Part shown: positions 39,324-52,215 of the stretch, piece after piece
Position numbering within the stretch: position 1 is the stretch's first letter
How the letters are laid out: every line of letters begins with the position of its first letter
NCBI GenBank assembly: GCA_003255025.1
Contig: QANY01005474.1
Span: 124,001 to 188,000, forward strand
DNA from: Datisca glomerata
Lineage: Eukaryota > Streptophyta > Magnoliopsida > Cucurbitales > Datiscaceae
Reading direction: 5' to 3'
Length of the DNA stretch: 64,000 bases
Notes under the pieces: generated by a model
Database searches by the model: none
What the model was told of the DNA's origin: nothing
The model's input: only the letters and a program-made list of their open reading frames with translations
Position numbers and translations under genes: made by a program

Positions 39324-42300
39324 TTGCGACAAGGTGGTTATCCTAATTTTGTTCATTGTCCATGTCAAAAGTGTGGAAATCTCAATGTTCACACGTTTGA
39401 AGTGGTAAAAGACCACTTGTTTTTTAACGGTGTTGATCAAAGTTATAAGAAATGGGTTTGGCACGGAGAAGTAGTATCTGAATTAGGTGCGTCAACTAGT
39501 GTTAATCAAGATGAAAATGCACATATTATGGAATATGTTAATGATGAATATTTTTCACCAGATATTCATAAGGCTAATGGTGCAAGTAACCGATATCATG
39601 ATTCCCCTCACGAGTTTGAGGAAAAGCTTAATGATGCTCAAGAACCTTTGTATCCCAATTGTAAGAAGTTTACAAAGTTATCAGCAGTGGTAACATTGTA
39701 CAATTTGAAGGCAAAATATAGTTGGAAGAAATGCTTCCAGAAGGGAACCAAATGCCTCCATCAATGTATGATGCAAAGAAGACACTGTGTGGTTTGGGAA
39801 TGGAGTATGAAAAAATTCATGCTTGTCCAGATGATTGCATCTTGTATAGAAAATACCACATATATGACATTGTATGCCCTATGTGTGGTGTCTCTAGATG
39901 GAAGCTAAAGAAGAACTCAACGAATGAAAGAAAAGGTGTCCCTGCAAAGGTCTTATGGTACTATCCACCGATCTCAAGGTTCAAGCGAATGTTTAAAAGT
40001 AGTGCAACTGCTAAGAATTTGGTGTGGCATGCTAATCAAAGGGAGATTGATGGTAAATTACGTCATCCGGTGGACTCACCTTCATGGAAGCTAGTTGACA
40101 ACATGTGGCCCGAATTTGCTATGAAATCTTCGTTTAGGCATTGCAGCAGATGGAGTAAATCCACATAGTTCCCTTAGTAGTAAGCATAATACTTGGCTTG
40201 TTATGTTAGTGGTGTACAATTTGCCTCCCTGGTTATGTATGAAGAGAAAATTTATGATGTTAACACTTTTGAAATCAGGTCCAAAGCAACCAGGAAATGA
40301 CATTGATGTGTATTTAACACCATTAGTTGATGATCTAAAATTACTCTGGGAAATAGGAGTTGATGGTATGATGCACATCTTCAAGAGAGTTTTACACTAA
40401 AAGCGGTTCTATTATGGACAATCAATTATTTTCCCCCATATGGAAATCTATGTGGTTGTACTGTTAAAGGGTATATGCAAGTCCAATATGTGGGACATAA
40501 ACTTACTCAATAAGGTTGAAGCATGGCAAATACAATGCTTATATAGGATATAGGAGATTTCTACCATGGTCTCACCTTTACAGAAAACTAAAGAAGGCCT
40601 TCGATGGTAATCAAGAGTTTGGCAAAACTCCTATTGCATTGAGTGGAGTGGAAATATTAAAAGAAGTTTATTGTCTTCAATTCACATGGGGGAAGAAGAA
40701 AGTCAAATCAAAAGAAAAAGATGGATGTAACAAATCATATTGGAAAAAGAAATCCATATTTTTTGCACATGAATATTGGAAACATCTTCATGTTAGGTAT
40801 TACTTAGATGTTATGCTTATTGAAAAGAATGCTTGTATGAACATAATTGGAACATTTCTTGATGTTCTTGGGAAGACAAGAGATGGATTGTAATCACGCT
40901 TGGACCTTGCGGAGATGGGCATCGGACTTGAAATGGCTCCAACATTTGAGAAAAAATGTGCATTTCTGCCTCCAACATGTTACACTTTATCTAGATCCGA
41001 GAGGAAAGAAGTTTTGAAAGCTTTGGTAAACATCAAAGTTCCTTCAGGTTATTCTTTAGATGTAAGAAATATGGTGTGTATGCAAGGTTTGACACTAAAT
41101 GGTCTGAAGTCTCATGAGTATCATATACCAATGCAACAATTACTTCCTATCGTTATATGAGGGGTCTTTCCTAAGCATGTAAGATATGCTATCATTAGAT
41201 TGTGTTTCTTCTTCAATGCTTTACGTGATAAGATTGTTGATGTTTTAGTTTAGAAGATCTACATAATGAAATTGTGGTGACTTTATGCATGCTAGAAAAA
41301 TGCTTCCCACCATCTTTTTTCACCATAATGGTTCACCTCATAGTGGATCTAATAAGAGAAGTACGCCTTTGTGGACCATTATACTCGAGATGGATGTACC
41401 CATCTAAATGATTTATGGAAGTGTTGAAGGGTTATGTCCAGAATCGTATTCGTCCAGAAGGTTGGATCGGTGAGTGCTATATTGCAGAAGAAGCTGTTGA
41501 ATTTTGCACAGAATGCATCCAGTAGGAATTCCATCACACATACATTTGAAAGGTAGACCGTAATCAAGTGGTCATGTTGCGAGTATTGATCTTGATGCAT
41601 GGGAACAAGCTCATTGTTATGTGCTACAAAATCCTAATGATATTGAACCATATATCGAGTAACTACTAATCCTTGTGCTTATCACTAAAGTGCTACATTT
41701 CTCCTCAAATATTAGTTATTATGAAATTGTATTAGTTATGTAATTTTGATTTTTTGTAGACAACATATGAAATTTTTGAAGGAGCATCAACCCATAAAAT
41801 CAAAGATACAAAAGTGGATACAAGACGAGCACAATCGTACATTTATATATTGGTTTCGTGATCAAGTAAGTTATAATTACATATTTCTGAGGAAAATTCT
41901 TATTAATTTTTTAACTACAAAGGTCTTACTTAGCCTATGCCTATATGCCTAGGTTTCAAGAGAGATTAAAACCTCTAGTAAAGAGGTTTCAGAGATAATA
42001 ATGTGGCTAGCTCAAGGGCCAAACATGGAAGTGACAAAATATCACATTTATGCCATTAATCATTATCGCTATAATACTAAAACCTGAGATAATGATCATT
42101 GCGTTCAAAATAGTGGTGTTAGTATAGTGGCAGAGACAATGCAGATTGCAAGTGTAAACGATAAAAATCCCATCATTGCTGATATGCCATTTTACGGGGT
42201 TATTCAAGAGATATGGGAACTTGATTATTAAATTTTCAAGCTTCCAATTTTCAAATGTGATTGGGTTGAGAACCATAACGGTATCAAAGTTGATGAACTT

Positions 42301-42552
42301 GGATTCACATTGGTAGACCTCTCAAGAATTGGACACAAATATGTTTCTTTCATCTTGGCCTCACAATCGAAACAAGTGTTTTACATTGAAGATCCACTTG
42401 ATTCAAGGTCGTCGCTTGTCCTATCATCTCCTCAAAAAGACCATTACGATAATACAAGAGTAATGCCCTCAATTGAGTCATTTGATGTAGAAGATAAGAC
42501 TGAGATGGCTTATGATGCTAATCATCAAGATGGTACATGGCTTGATCTATGA
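39324..42552 (+). pseudogene. TNP2-like CACTA transposase, broken (TNP2, DUF4218, DUF4216 order)
   Basis: Segments: 39324-39750, transposase-associated domain (GGYPNFVHCPCQKCGN, KKWVWHGE, LYPNCKKFTKLSAVVTLYNL); 39722-40168, TNP2 start (MPPSMYDAKKTLCGLGMEYE, CPDDCILYRK, CPMCGVSRWK, WYYPPISRFKRMF, LRHPVDSPSWKLVD); 40203-40400 (PPWLCMKRKFMMLTLL, GPKQPGNDIDVYLTPLVDDL); 40516-40893 and 40900-41160, the MLIEKNACMNIIGTFLDVLG region and YHIPMQQLLPI of DUF4218; about 41340-41540 reads RLCGPLYSRWMYPSK and GWIGECYIAEEAVEFCTECI; 41746-42552 resembles DUF4216 (FKCDWVENHNGIKVDELGFT, VDLSRIGHKYVSFILASQSK, VFYIEDPLD). Each join needs a frameshift or passes a stop, so it is inactive, though several segments are strikingly long and open. 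Confidence 0.85.
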
Positions 42553-43144
42553 ACTCAATTGACATGTACATGTCAATTTATTGTTCTAACTCAATTATTT
42601 ATGGTAATTGATTAGTTGATTTCATGTCTACTTTATCAACATATAATTTGTCTCTAGCCTTTAACATACATTTTTCTTTGCCCTAACTATAGCTGTGTTT
42701 TGTATTCTCACTTTGTAGACATCTTTTAAATTTGTTAGAAGCTGGGCCTCGAAAAAGTTCATGATTCAATGGTGCGTTAACATTTCTCTAACCTTTAATT
42801 CTCTATGATGTAAATATACTACAGTGATGATTACTTGCCATTATTCAATGAGAATGTATAAGTATGTTACTAGTATTATCTTTGATAATTCTCTATGATG
42901 TAAATATGCTGCAGTGATGATTACTTGCTCTTATTCATTGAGAATGTAGAAGTATGTTACTTGTATTATCTTTGATTATTCATTGAAACAAATGCTCTCC
43001 TGAAATGGTTGTTCTTTTAAGATTTGAGCTTTATTCATTGAAATGGTTGTTTTTGAGATTTGAGCTTTATTTGTTCTTCTTTCTGATCATTTGAGAGCAC
43101 TTGGTACCATTTTATAAAGATTTTTAGGCTATTGATTCTGATAG

Positions 43145-43415
43145 TTTTGGCTTAAGGAGGGGGGGGGGTGATCAATGACCTTTTTGATTGACTAGTTTTG
43201 GCTTGGGGGGTGATCGATGTTCTTTTGATTGACTAGTTTTAGCTTGGGTGGGTGATTATTTTCTTTTGATTGACTAGTTTTAGCTTTTTGGGGTGGAGGA
43301 AGTTGACTATTTTCTTTTGATTGACTAGTTTTGGCTTGGAGGGGTTATTATTTTCTTTTGATTGACTAGTTTTGGCTTGGGGTGATTATTTTCTTTTGAT
43401 TGACTAGTTTGGTTG
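43145..43415 (+). repeat. Tandem repeat inside CACTA element 2, six units of about 40-50 bp
   Basis: The core TTTTGATTGACTAGTTT followed by TGGCTT and a G-rich spacer repeats six times between 43145 and 43415. The units differ mainly in the length of the G-rich spacer. Confidence 0.8.
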
Positions 43416-44033
43416 GTGATTCTTACAAGTCATGAATGTAGAATTGAGTTTAATATGTGATGTGTAAAAGATAATTGAAATGGTTTTTTTTGGCGTAGTT
43501 ATCATTTAGTTCGAATCCATTATCCATTATGAGATTGTTGAACGAATAATTCCTTTCTCATCTATCTCTTACTTTGTAGGATATATGAAGTCTTGGATAT
43601 CGTCATACACCCTTCTATCTGTGAGGGAATGCAACATTGGGGCTACCATCATGAATCTGTCTAGTAAACGTTTTATGGTTTCCAAATATGCACCCAACAC
43701 TTGGTATTTTATCAATTAGTAATTTTTCGATAAAAAAACTAATTTCTCATGACGAACTTTATTATAGTTTTTGGACAATATGTTATGATGAGATAAGAGT
43801 GAGTATGTTGTTGGTTAATTTTATGATTTAAATTATCGATAGGGAACTATCTAGGATCAATGTTATATATTGTTAGCAGAAGTATCTAGATGATTTATGA
43901 TTTATATTATTGATTGGGACCATCTGAGATTTTATGATTTATATTATTGTTGGGAACTATCTCAGACCAATATCATATAGCTGCGAAAATTTAATTAAAA
44001 AAATCTTTTATTTTTTTCTTTTCTTGAACTTTA

Positions 44034-44333
44034 GATGACGAGGATTCCCCGTCATTTATTTATTTTATGCGGCACATAAGACGACGGGGATTCCCCATCA
44101 TTTAAAGTTTATGTGGAGTAACTTAAGATGATGGAGATCAACTGTCATCTATGTTCTTTTGGCGGCAACTAAGATGTTGGGGATTCCCTGTCATCCAAAG
44201 TCTAAGTCGAGTAACTTTAGATTATGGGGATTCCCCTTCATCTATATGTTTTTTGTATGTCTAAGATGACGGGGATTCCCTGTCATCTATCTACCTTTCG
44301 CGGTACCTACGATGATGAGGATCCCTCATCATT
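44034..44333. repeat. 46-bp-periodic palindrome array at the CACTA 3' end
   Basis: Seven copies of a roughly 22-bp palindrome of the form GATGACGGGGAT-TCCCCGTCATC start at 44034, 44080, 44127, 44173, 44220, 44265 and 44311, i.e. every 45-47 bp. The spacers differ in sequence while the palindromes are conserved with paired changes. The position just inside the terminus is where En/Spm elements carry their TNPA-binding sites. Confidence 0.85.
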
Positions 44334-44465
44334 GTACCCCCTTATAATGGCGGTTTTTTGAAATGACTAAAGATGACAGCTTGGTAGATGACAATCAGTC
44401 AGCCGTCAATATATGGTTATAATGATAGGTTTTACCCGTCATCTAACCCCCTTTTTGTAGTAGTG

Positions 44466-46180
44466 CTTGCTTCTCCGTAGTTTGACGTAGCTAAACCTCT
44501 GTCTTCTTCAGCTGCCCAATTTCAGCCTGGAGCCTAGAAACCAGACCATGACTCTCAGTGAGCTCAACGCGAAGGCCAATCATTGCCTGTTCATGGAGAA
44601 TGTGATACTCCTGAAGGGAATTATGATGAATGATGGCCTAGAAGTAAAAGAAGACATATAAAAAATATATACAAGTATGAGGAAATGAGAAAAGATGGAA
44701 AATGAAAGAGAAATGTGCAAGTGAATATAAACGGGAAAGAAGAAAAGAACTCACCCTGATCAAGTCGTGATTCAGTGAGTTGATGAGCTCACCAGTATTC
44801 ATGGTGCGGGTCGTCTGAGTATCGACATCATACATGATTTAATGAGAGAATATGTGGGCAGATTGAGCATCATTTAGGAAGCTCACGCAAGTAGGAATGA
44901 GATTTGTAGCAGTCTAACGTCTCATCCTCGAAAGAACAAGTCCCTCAGGCTTTGCCTGGGGATCATAAATGGGAATAGAAGCGGATTCCCGTTGAACAAC
45001 CAGAGGAGGGGGAGGAGGAGTTGTTGAACAGTAGAGCCGCCTTCATTCTGGACGGTGGGGGAAGGAAGAGCTTAGGAATAGGGACTTCTTTTTATTCTTC
45101 TTCCTTGGAGTCCGTCGACTTGGAAAAGCTAGAGATAGTTAGGAAATGGGGAGATGTGGAATGAAAAGAGGGAATTGGTACACATCAAGGGAGATAAGCT
45201 GATGAAGTTGGAGCCGATGTAGAGGCAACAAGAGTAGAAGCGGCCACGAGGGCAGTGTTGAGTCCCCGTCTAGGGTCGAGGAGTTGGTGCCAACTTCTTT
45301 CTGGGTATCGGAAAGCAGCTGCAACTCATTCGTTGAGTGTCTTTGTCAGAAATGTCTTTGCATTTGCTCGCTTATTTGTATCACGCAGAACGAAAAGATG
45401 TCAGTAAATGGAAATATCTCTTAAAAAAGAGGAAAGAAGAAAGGAAAAGAAAAGGGAAAGGATCTTAGGGCTAGAACTTACTGAAAATTTCCCTTTTCTT
45501 GGGAATAATCTAGCGACCATCACCGCTCCAATTCTCGCCGACGTTTAGAACATCTCGTTCCCATCCTTTATTCCTTTTGGGATGCTCTCTTATAAACGAT
45601 CCTCTTTTGTTTGGTCTGGGGGCTAAATAGTAACTTTCTTTTCAGAACTATACTATGTAAGTGTATAAGATTTTGTCTACACCTAACCCTAGGCTGTATC
45701 ATTTGTTCATCGTCTCAAAACAGAGAACAACCCTATATGAATTTGGGGTAAACTGAGAGGGGGCTAAACAGTAATGAGAAAAGAATTCTTAAAAGAAAGG
45801 GGAAAGAGGAAAATTGAAACTGATGGCTATATACATAAGGTGTATGGTAATCTCACAAGAAGGCCTGCAAGGAACACTCGATGCCTCACTCTCCCCTAAG
45901 GAACATGTAACATCGAAGCGAAATGCATCCTGATAAATGGTCATTGGCTCCCTAAACTCTGGCTCAGACCTAACTAAGGGGACAGTGGGGGAGAATATAG
46001 TCTCTTCTACCATATTTATGAAAAATAGAGAAACATGCGAAGAAGAAGAAGGAGAAATGGAGAAACTTAAAAGGCTGGAAGTGAATAATGAGGAAGGAAT
46101 GAAGATGAAGGCCTTTAAATAGGTCGTAGAAGTGAAATAAAGCTTCAATCCATTCCAGAGATGTCAAAAGGAACAATGAA
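44466..46180 (-). pseudogene. Relic of a gypsy-associated accessory ORF (coiled-coil end), reverse
   Basis: Near its left end the reverse strand reads EYHILHEQAMIGLRVELTES then LVSRLQAEIGQLKK, a coiled-coil segment. Upstream (about 44830-45600) is broken Pro/Ser-rich sequence. The order (variable Pro/Ser part, then coiled coil) resembles the accessory ORF of Tat-type gypsy elements (the 'putative gypsy type transposase' family) and matches the layout of the forward-strand relic at 59-60.5 kb. The coiled coil is cut at 44465 by the CACTA terminus. The assignment is by resemblance only. Confidence 0.45.
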
Positions 46181-49042
46181 AGACGCCTACATGTGAAAAG
46201 GCATGACTAAAAAAGGCGTGACTAAACAGAACGTCACGTCAACTGACCAAAAGAGTAGTGACAAATGCCAAAAAAGGTAGGTGCATTTTGCCAAAAGTGA
46301 CTTGGAAAACTGCGTCGGGCGTTCCTAAGAAACATGTGAGAACGAGTAAAGGGAAGACGTAACGTCACAAGAAAAAGGCATGATCATCGACGATTGAGGT
46401 GGGAGTGACAACGGCCTGCCAAAAGGTTGCTTGGAAACCATGCTGCATGTTTCCGAGAAGCACGTGCAAAAGGACTACGAGAATGCATAATGTCGGGAAA
46501 CAGAGGCAATCATTACACATCAACGAATGGATTTCGTCGAGTGTAATGGGGGGCAATGAATAGTAAAAATCATATCTCACACGTGATAAAATCTAGACCA
46601 AATAATTAATCAAGGAACATGATGGAATGTAAGCCGTATGATCGGCCAAACGTTTGTGAAAAGGATCTTAAGAGGAAATATTCTCTGGAAACACTTATCT
46701 GTCCCTCAAAGCCTGTAACGGAAAAAGAGAATTTGTTATCATTTACAATGATGTACAACTCCAAAATTCATTCGAATACAAGCAAACTACTATTCTTGAA
46801 TCTATTATTCTTATTCTCTTTCTTTTCAATATTATTCTTTTGTCAAAGATTTTTTCATTCTAGAAAAATCTTTTACGGTATATATGTATGTCATAATCAT
46901 ACATAGAAAGATGAGGATATAATGAAGGCCCGTTGGAGACGTTAGGATTGTGCAGGTGTGGGGGAGGATAGGGATGTGTCTTCGAATAATAATATATTTG
47001 TCCCCGTCCAAAAAAAAAAGTACCGCTAGGAACAAAGATTCACGTGAAAATTCAGAAAATGCACGTGAATCCACATCCCCCCATCCCTCCCTGATCGCTG
47101 TGCTGTCAAATTTTTTTATCAGAAGCTCGTCCTAATATGAACATATCTCATCATCTTCATCTCTACTAGTTGTAAATTAATGTCCTTTCTCCCTATTCTT
47201 CACCTCAGACTCAGGGCTGGGGCCCCACCCCCAGTATATATCAATGCCTCCTCAATCACACAGTACATAGGATGAGGAAAAAAGAATCAACTCCTTCTCT
47301 ATTTATATTTGTCTTGTCGTGTTATGTTTTTACCTAGAGTGTCATAAAATATGAGATTGAAGAAGATCAGGGGAAGTCAATGACTTAATTAGTTAGCAGT
47401 TGAATCTATAGAATTTCAAACAAAATTAAGATTATATCTATCTTGGACTAATAAAAAAAGAAAGAAAAGATGATGAAGATGTTGATATGATGAGGGAGAG
47501 GGAGACACCACAATAAATAGATTTGTTATTGTAATGATATACTAAAAGGAAAATATATTGTTTGTGGTTGCAATATTAATTACTTATCAAATAATGAATG
47601 AATGCAGACATCAAACCAAATCAAATCCAACAACCTCCTTAAAATACCAAAAAAAAAGACAATATATAGTTCCTTTTAAACAAAAGATAATATAAATTAG
47701 ATCTCTATATGTTCAAACTCAAATACAATGAATAAAGACTGCTAAGACTGGTTGTGTCTTAAACACATTATCCCAACCCCACAAGCCCATAACATAACAT
47801 GAGAGAGCAACTAGAACCCATACATTATCCAATCAATCACTCCAAGAAAAGTGGGCCAAATTCTGGTTCACTATTAGATTTTCATGTAACCGCTTACATG
47901 ATCATAATTAATTATAATTAATTGTTGATCATTGTCCTATAATCATAATTGAGTTAGAAATCTAGTTAACTGAAATTCAATTTAAAATTTTTAATCAGAT
48001 CTAAACGGCATAAATGAGATAATGATTTATTTAAAGTTTTACTTGACAGTTATTTTTTTTAGTCAAGACTTTACACTTGACAGTTGAGTATTAGAGAAAG
48101 ATGATTAGTCATATCAAAATTCATGAGAATGAGGTCTTAATTACGTGTTTAAAAAAAGAAAAGAAATCTTAAGTATGGTCGAATATTGACCTTGTAAAGA
48201 AAAACATTTGACACCGTCCTAAAAGTCGCTCAATTTGGTTTGTACTCCAAATATGGTTTCCACTTAGCTCTCTCTGTCTCTATCTGTCTGCCTTGGTCCC
48301 CTGCAACCTGCAAGGCTTTCGCCGTCTTCTGCGTCCATTTCGTTCCTCTCTCTTTGCTCTCTTTCTTCTCTTCTATTTCTCGTGCTTCTATTTACAGACT
48401 GTGAGGTCATTCTTCTGAGAATTTTTATTCCCCGTTCCACCACCAATTTCATTTTTTAATGCATGTGGATTGGTGTACTTTTACTGCTTCGAGGATCTCA
48501 GACTTTTCACAGCTTTCTTTCCTTCTTTTTTCCTAGTGATAAATCGTGGGTAGAGTATTTTCAGGCGTTACGGTGTTCGCTGGATTCATTCAAAGTTGGG
48601 TTTCAATATGTTGCTTAGTTGGTGATAGGATGCAAAAAGATTGAATTTTTTTAACATCGAGTCTCCTAGTTGGGAAGTCTTTGTGAGCCAATCAATGAAT
48701 TGCTTTTCTTGTCTTATTTAAGGTACTGGTAAGGGCTTTTGGACTAAAAAAAATTATAATTTTGTAAGTGATACTGACGACTGTAAAAGGAAAACCTTTG
48801 TTTATCTTTACATACGATTTTTTCCAACCTCGACGGAGTTCGCCTTTTACTGGAACTGTATTTTGAGGCTTTTATGTCGTGAGCTTTGCTGGTTTTCTCT
48901 TTAATTTCTGGTACTTTAAAGTTAAAGCTTTGCTCAAAACTTGATTGAGAGAGCTGTGTGCTATGTGGAAATACCGTAGTTACTGATTGCCTGAGTCAGA
49001 GGAGTTTTGAGCAACACGCACTCTTTCCTGTAACTCTTCACT
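46181..49042. other. LTR-like remnant, spacer and upstream region of PIF3
   Basis: 46181-46620 contains repeated ...AACGTCAC... and AAAGG(C/T)GTGACTAAA words and ends near GTAATGGGGGGCAATGAATAG, perhaps the edge of the accessory-ORF element; similar GGGGGCTAAAYAGTAA words lie at about 45615 and 45757. From 46620 to 48240 nothing is recognised. The CT-rich stretch 48250-48420 probably begins the PIF3 5' UTR, which is likely spliced before the ATG at 49043. Confidence 0.4.
47041..47067. promoter_or_regulatory. Pair of CACGTG G-boxes
   Basis: Two CACGTG cores lie at 47041-47046 and 47062-47067, 21 bp apart (two helical turns), about 2 kb upstream of the PIF3 start codon. G-boxes are the sites bound by PIF-class bHLH proteins. 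Their role here is an inference. Confidence 0.3.
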
Positions 49043-52000
49043 ATGCCTTTATCTGAATTTTATCGAATGACCAAAGACAGGCCTGCCTCTACTTCAGAGA
49101 AGAACACTTCAGCACCTGATCTTTCTGTCTCGTAAGTTCCCTTTCACTCAATTTACTTTAACAATCATTTAATCCTTGTTAAAATGTGTCTTCAACTATA
49201 AATTTGCAGTGAACCATCCGCCCCCCCCCCCCCCCCCCNCCCCCCCCCCCCCCCCCCAAAAAAAAAAAGGATCTACTTTGGGATCTTTCATTTTGTTTAT
49301 TTTTCTTTCTAAAAAGGAATCATGACTTCGCTCATTTGTTGTGGGTTAAAAATTGCAGAGGCGAGATTGATGTTTTTGAACTGGTGTGGGAAAATGGTCA
49401 AGTGTTGATGCAAGGTCAATCCAGTAGAGCTAGAAAACCCCCAACTTGTAACACCTTACCCTCTCATTTGCCCAAGATTCGGGATAGGGATATAACAAAT
49501 TTCACCAATGCAAAAACCGGAAGAATGTCCTCTGTATTTACTGATACTCCATTTTCAGTGCCTTCAGCTGAACTCTGTTTGAATCATGATGATGACCTTC
49601 TGCCTTGGTTTAATTATGCAATGGATGAACCTATGCAGCATGATTATTCTTCTGATTTCTTGCCTGAATTGTCCGGTGTTACTGTACATGAGCTTCTTTC
49701 CCATAATAGTTTTACAACAATTGACAAAAGGATTCGTTACAATCAGGTACTTAGGGACTTGAACACAAAATCATCTGCTAATAGTTCTAATCCAGAACAA
49801 GCCAATATGGTGAAGGTTTCTTCAACAGATGTTGCTGAGGCTAACAGGTCTAGAACTAGTACTACTCAATCAGCATCTCAGAAGTTCCAATCATCTTTGC
49901 CACATATTCATTCTAAAGTTTCTGATGGTGGTGGCATTAATACAAGCAATGTTTTCCGTGGCGCTCTTTCAGGCTCTCTTATGTCTCCAACATCCACAAG
50001 TGGTCTTGCTAACGCAAAGACTCAAAAACGAGATCAGTATCCGCTGAGTAATAGCTCCACTTTGATGAATTTCTCCCATTTTTCACGACCTACTGCCCTT
50101 GTGAAAGCGAATATACAGAACAAAGGCGCGATTGATGGTATCGGTTTGCCAAGCATGCAACGGCTGGAAAGTAATGATAAGGGTCATGCAGCTAGTGTCG
50201 AGCAACCTCCCGATCCAATACTTATCGAGCCAACTACTGGTTCAAGAACAGAACTTAATTCTCACCGCCAGCATATTATGGGGGCATCTGAGGGTGATAA
50301 TAATCTATCAGAGGCTAAGTCTCCCGACGAACGAAATGCTGGGAAACAAGCAGAAGCAATTTCTGAAGATAACTCTTCAAGGAATGATGAAGAATTGAAA
50401 CAGTGTTTTGGTGAGAGAGCCAACAGATTGCCAGATGTGGAGCCTGTTGTTGCTTCTTCGGTTTGCTCAGGCAATAGTGTGGAGAGAACTTCAGATGAAC
50501 CATCGCATAATTTGAAGAGAAAGTGTCAGGACATTGAAGAGTCTGAATGCCATAGTGAAGTAAGTGTCTTTCAACGTTCTTGTCTTCCCAATGGTTTACT
50601 GTGTCTTTCCAATAATTGCTGAAAATCCTTGTTGTCACAGGATGTAGAAGAGTCAATGGATGTGAAAAAATCTGCTCCCACCCGAGGGGGTACAGGTTCG
50701 AAGAGAAGCCGAGCTGCGGAAGTGCATAATTTATCTGAAAGGGTAAGCTATATTATTTAATAAAAAAAGTCATAATTGGGACTACTTTTAAGAACAGTAT
50801 TCTAAGTTGTTCTCAATCCTGAGTTTTGCAAGCAGAGAAGAAGAGATAGGATCAATGAAAAGATGCGTGCATTGCAAGATCTTATACCAAACTGCAATAA
50901 GGTTGGCCTACTGTATCCTTCTTGTTAGAATTGCTCGATGAACTTACCACTTGTGTCTAATAAATTGAATAGAGGCTTAAATTTTCATTTAAAGCGAGTA
51001 ATTGAAGTTTGAAGCCTGCAAATGAAATAACCAACTTAACGAATTTGATAGTTGTATTCGTTGCTGATATTTGGTTTGTCATATCAAAGGTGGACAAAGC
51101 TTCAATGCTTGATGAAGCCATTGAGTATTTAAAGACACTCCAACTCCAAGTACAGGTGGCGCCTCCCAAAAACTATAATATATTTTAGCTACATTTTTTA
51201 TTGTTCAAATAACTGAACTATTACATTGAGTATACTCCATCCCACACAGATTATGTCGATGGGAGCAGGTTTCTACATGCCGCCTATGATGATACATGCA
51301 GGAATGCAGCACATGAATGCACCTCACATGGCTCATTTCTCACATATGGGTTTTGGCATGGGGATGGGAGTGGGTTTTGGGAGAGGTGTGCCCGGCATTA
51401 ATGGTGGGTCTTCCGGTTATCCTATGATCCAAGTGCCCCCAATGCAAGCAGCACACTTTCCCGGGACACCTATATCAGCAGGACACACAGCTATGCATGG
51501 GATGACAGGCTCTAACCTTCAGGTTTTTGGGCTTCCTGCTCAAGGAGTTCCTATGTCAATGCTACATAATCCCCTAGCTCCATTTTCTGGAGGGCCTCTG
51601 GTGAAGTCAGACGTGGGACTGAATGCCTGCAAACCTGTAGCTCCTGCAGAGAATGTGGGCTTAGCCACAGCCTCTGCCTCAAAAGATCCAATGCTCAACG
51701 GGGACACACAGTTGATGCATAACATTGCCATTGACAGCTCAATTAATCCGGTATCTAGTCAGGTTTGTGCGTTAATTTTAAGTTCTTGGGGAGAAGTGAA
51801 GTCATCAAATGATTCCAGAGAGTAATTTTGATTCTTGGAATGAGAGCTTCAAATTAGTCTGATATCAATGCATCATCAAAGAAAACTATGATGACAGATG
51901 TTGCTTGATGTTGGAGGAATTTTACATTTAGAAGTTGTACCTGCAAGATGTTTCCATAGTCGTAGTTTTCACCTTTACACATAGTATGTGAAAGTCATGA

Positions 52001-52215
52001 TACATAATTTTTATGCTTTTTTTGCTGTTAGTTTTTTCTAAATCCTAATCCTCAATGAACTTTTGTAATGCCAGTGTCAAGCAACAAATAAGAAATTTGA
52101 ACATTCTGGTTTGGTGCAGAAAATCGAACATCCTTCAGACCGCAACGGGAGGGCTATTGACTTGGAAAATGAGGATGACCGTGTACCTAATAAAGTAACT
52201 TGTGAGTGTAGATAA
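49043..52215 (+). CDS. PIF3: Phytochrome-interacting factor 3-like bHLH transcription factor
   Basis: Seven coding exons: 49043-49131, 49359-50559, 50641-50742, 50836-50901, 51090-51155, 51250-51762, 52075-52215, all phases consistent, giving 696 residues. It starts [11 protein letters not shown] as PIF3 proteins do. The active-phytochrome-B-binding motif ELVWENGQ is at residues 37-44, and the PIF3-type [14 protein letters not shown] word (APA region) is in exon 2. The bHLH spans about residues 425-478 across exons 3-5: basic [15 protein letters not shown] has the His-Glu-Arg set for G-box binding, followed by [20 protein letters not shown] and [16 protein letters not shown] Met/Gly-rich C-terminal region ([12 protein letters not shown]) follows. 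PIFs repress photomorphogenesis in the dark and are degraded after binding light-activated phytochrome in the nucleus. Intron 1 contains a poly-C assembly gap. The gene looks intact. Confidence 0.92.
49221..49257. other. Poly-C run with an N, in PIF3 intron 1
   Basis: A 37-base C run with one N (49239), followed by an A run. Probably an assembly artefact; it lies within intron 1 and does not affect the coding exons. Confidence 0.9.

Larger units (their letters stand above)
39320..44465 (+). mobile_element. CACTA (En/Spm) element 2, forward
   Basis: The right terminus ends TTTTTGTAGTAGTG at 44465 (complement CACTACTACAAAAA, a standard CACTA start). TNP2-type transposase fragments run in order from 39324 to 42552. 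The 3' half is non-coding with two tandem-repeat arrays. The 5' terminus is missing: a CACTA word could not be found between the end of the gypsy relic (about 39190) and the first transposase segment. Confidence 0.83.

Noticed and set aside
49336..49358. Start of PIF3 at an ATG-like position within the exon 2 frame
   Set aside because: The acceptor at 49358 and the exon 49043-49131 ([11 protein letters not shown]...) give the conserved PIF3 N-terminus in phase, so exon 2 begins at 49359.
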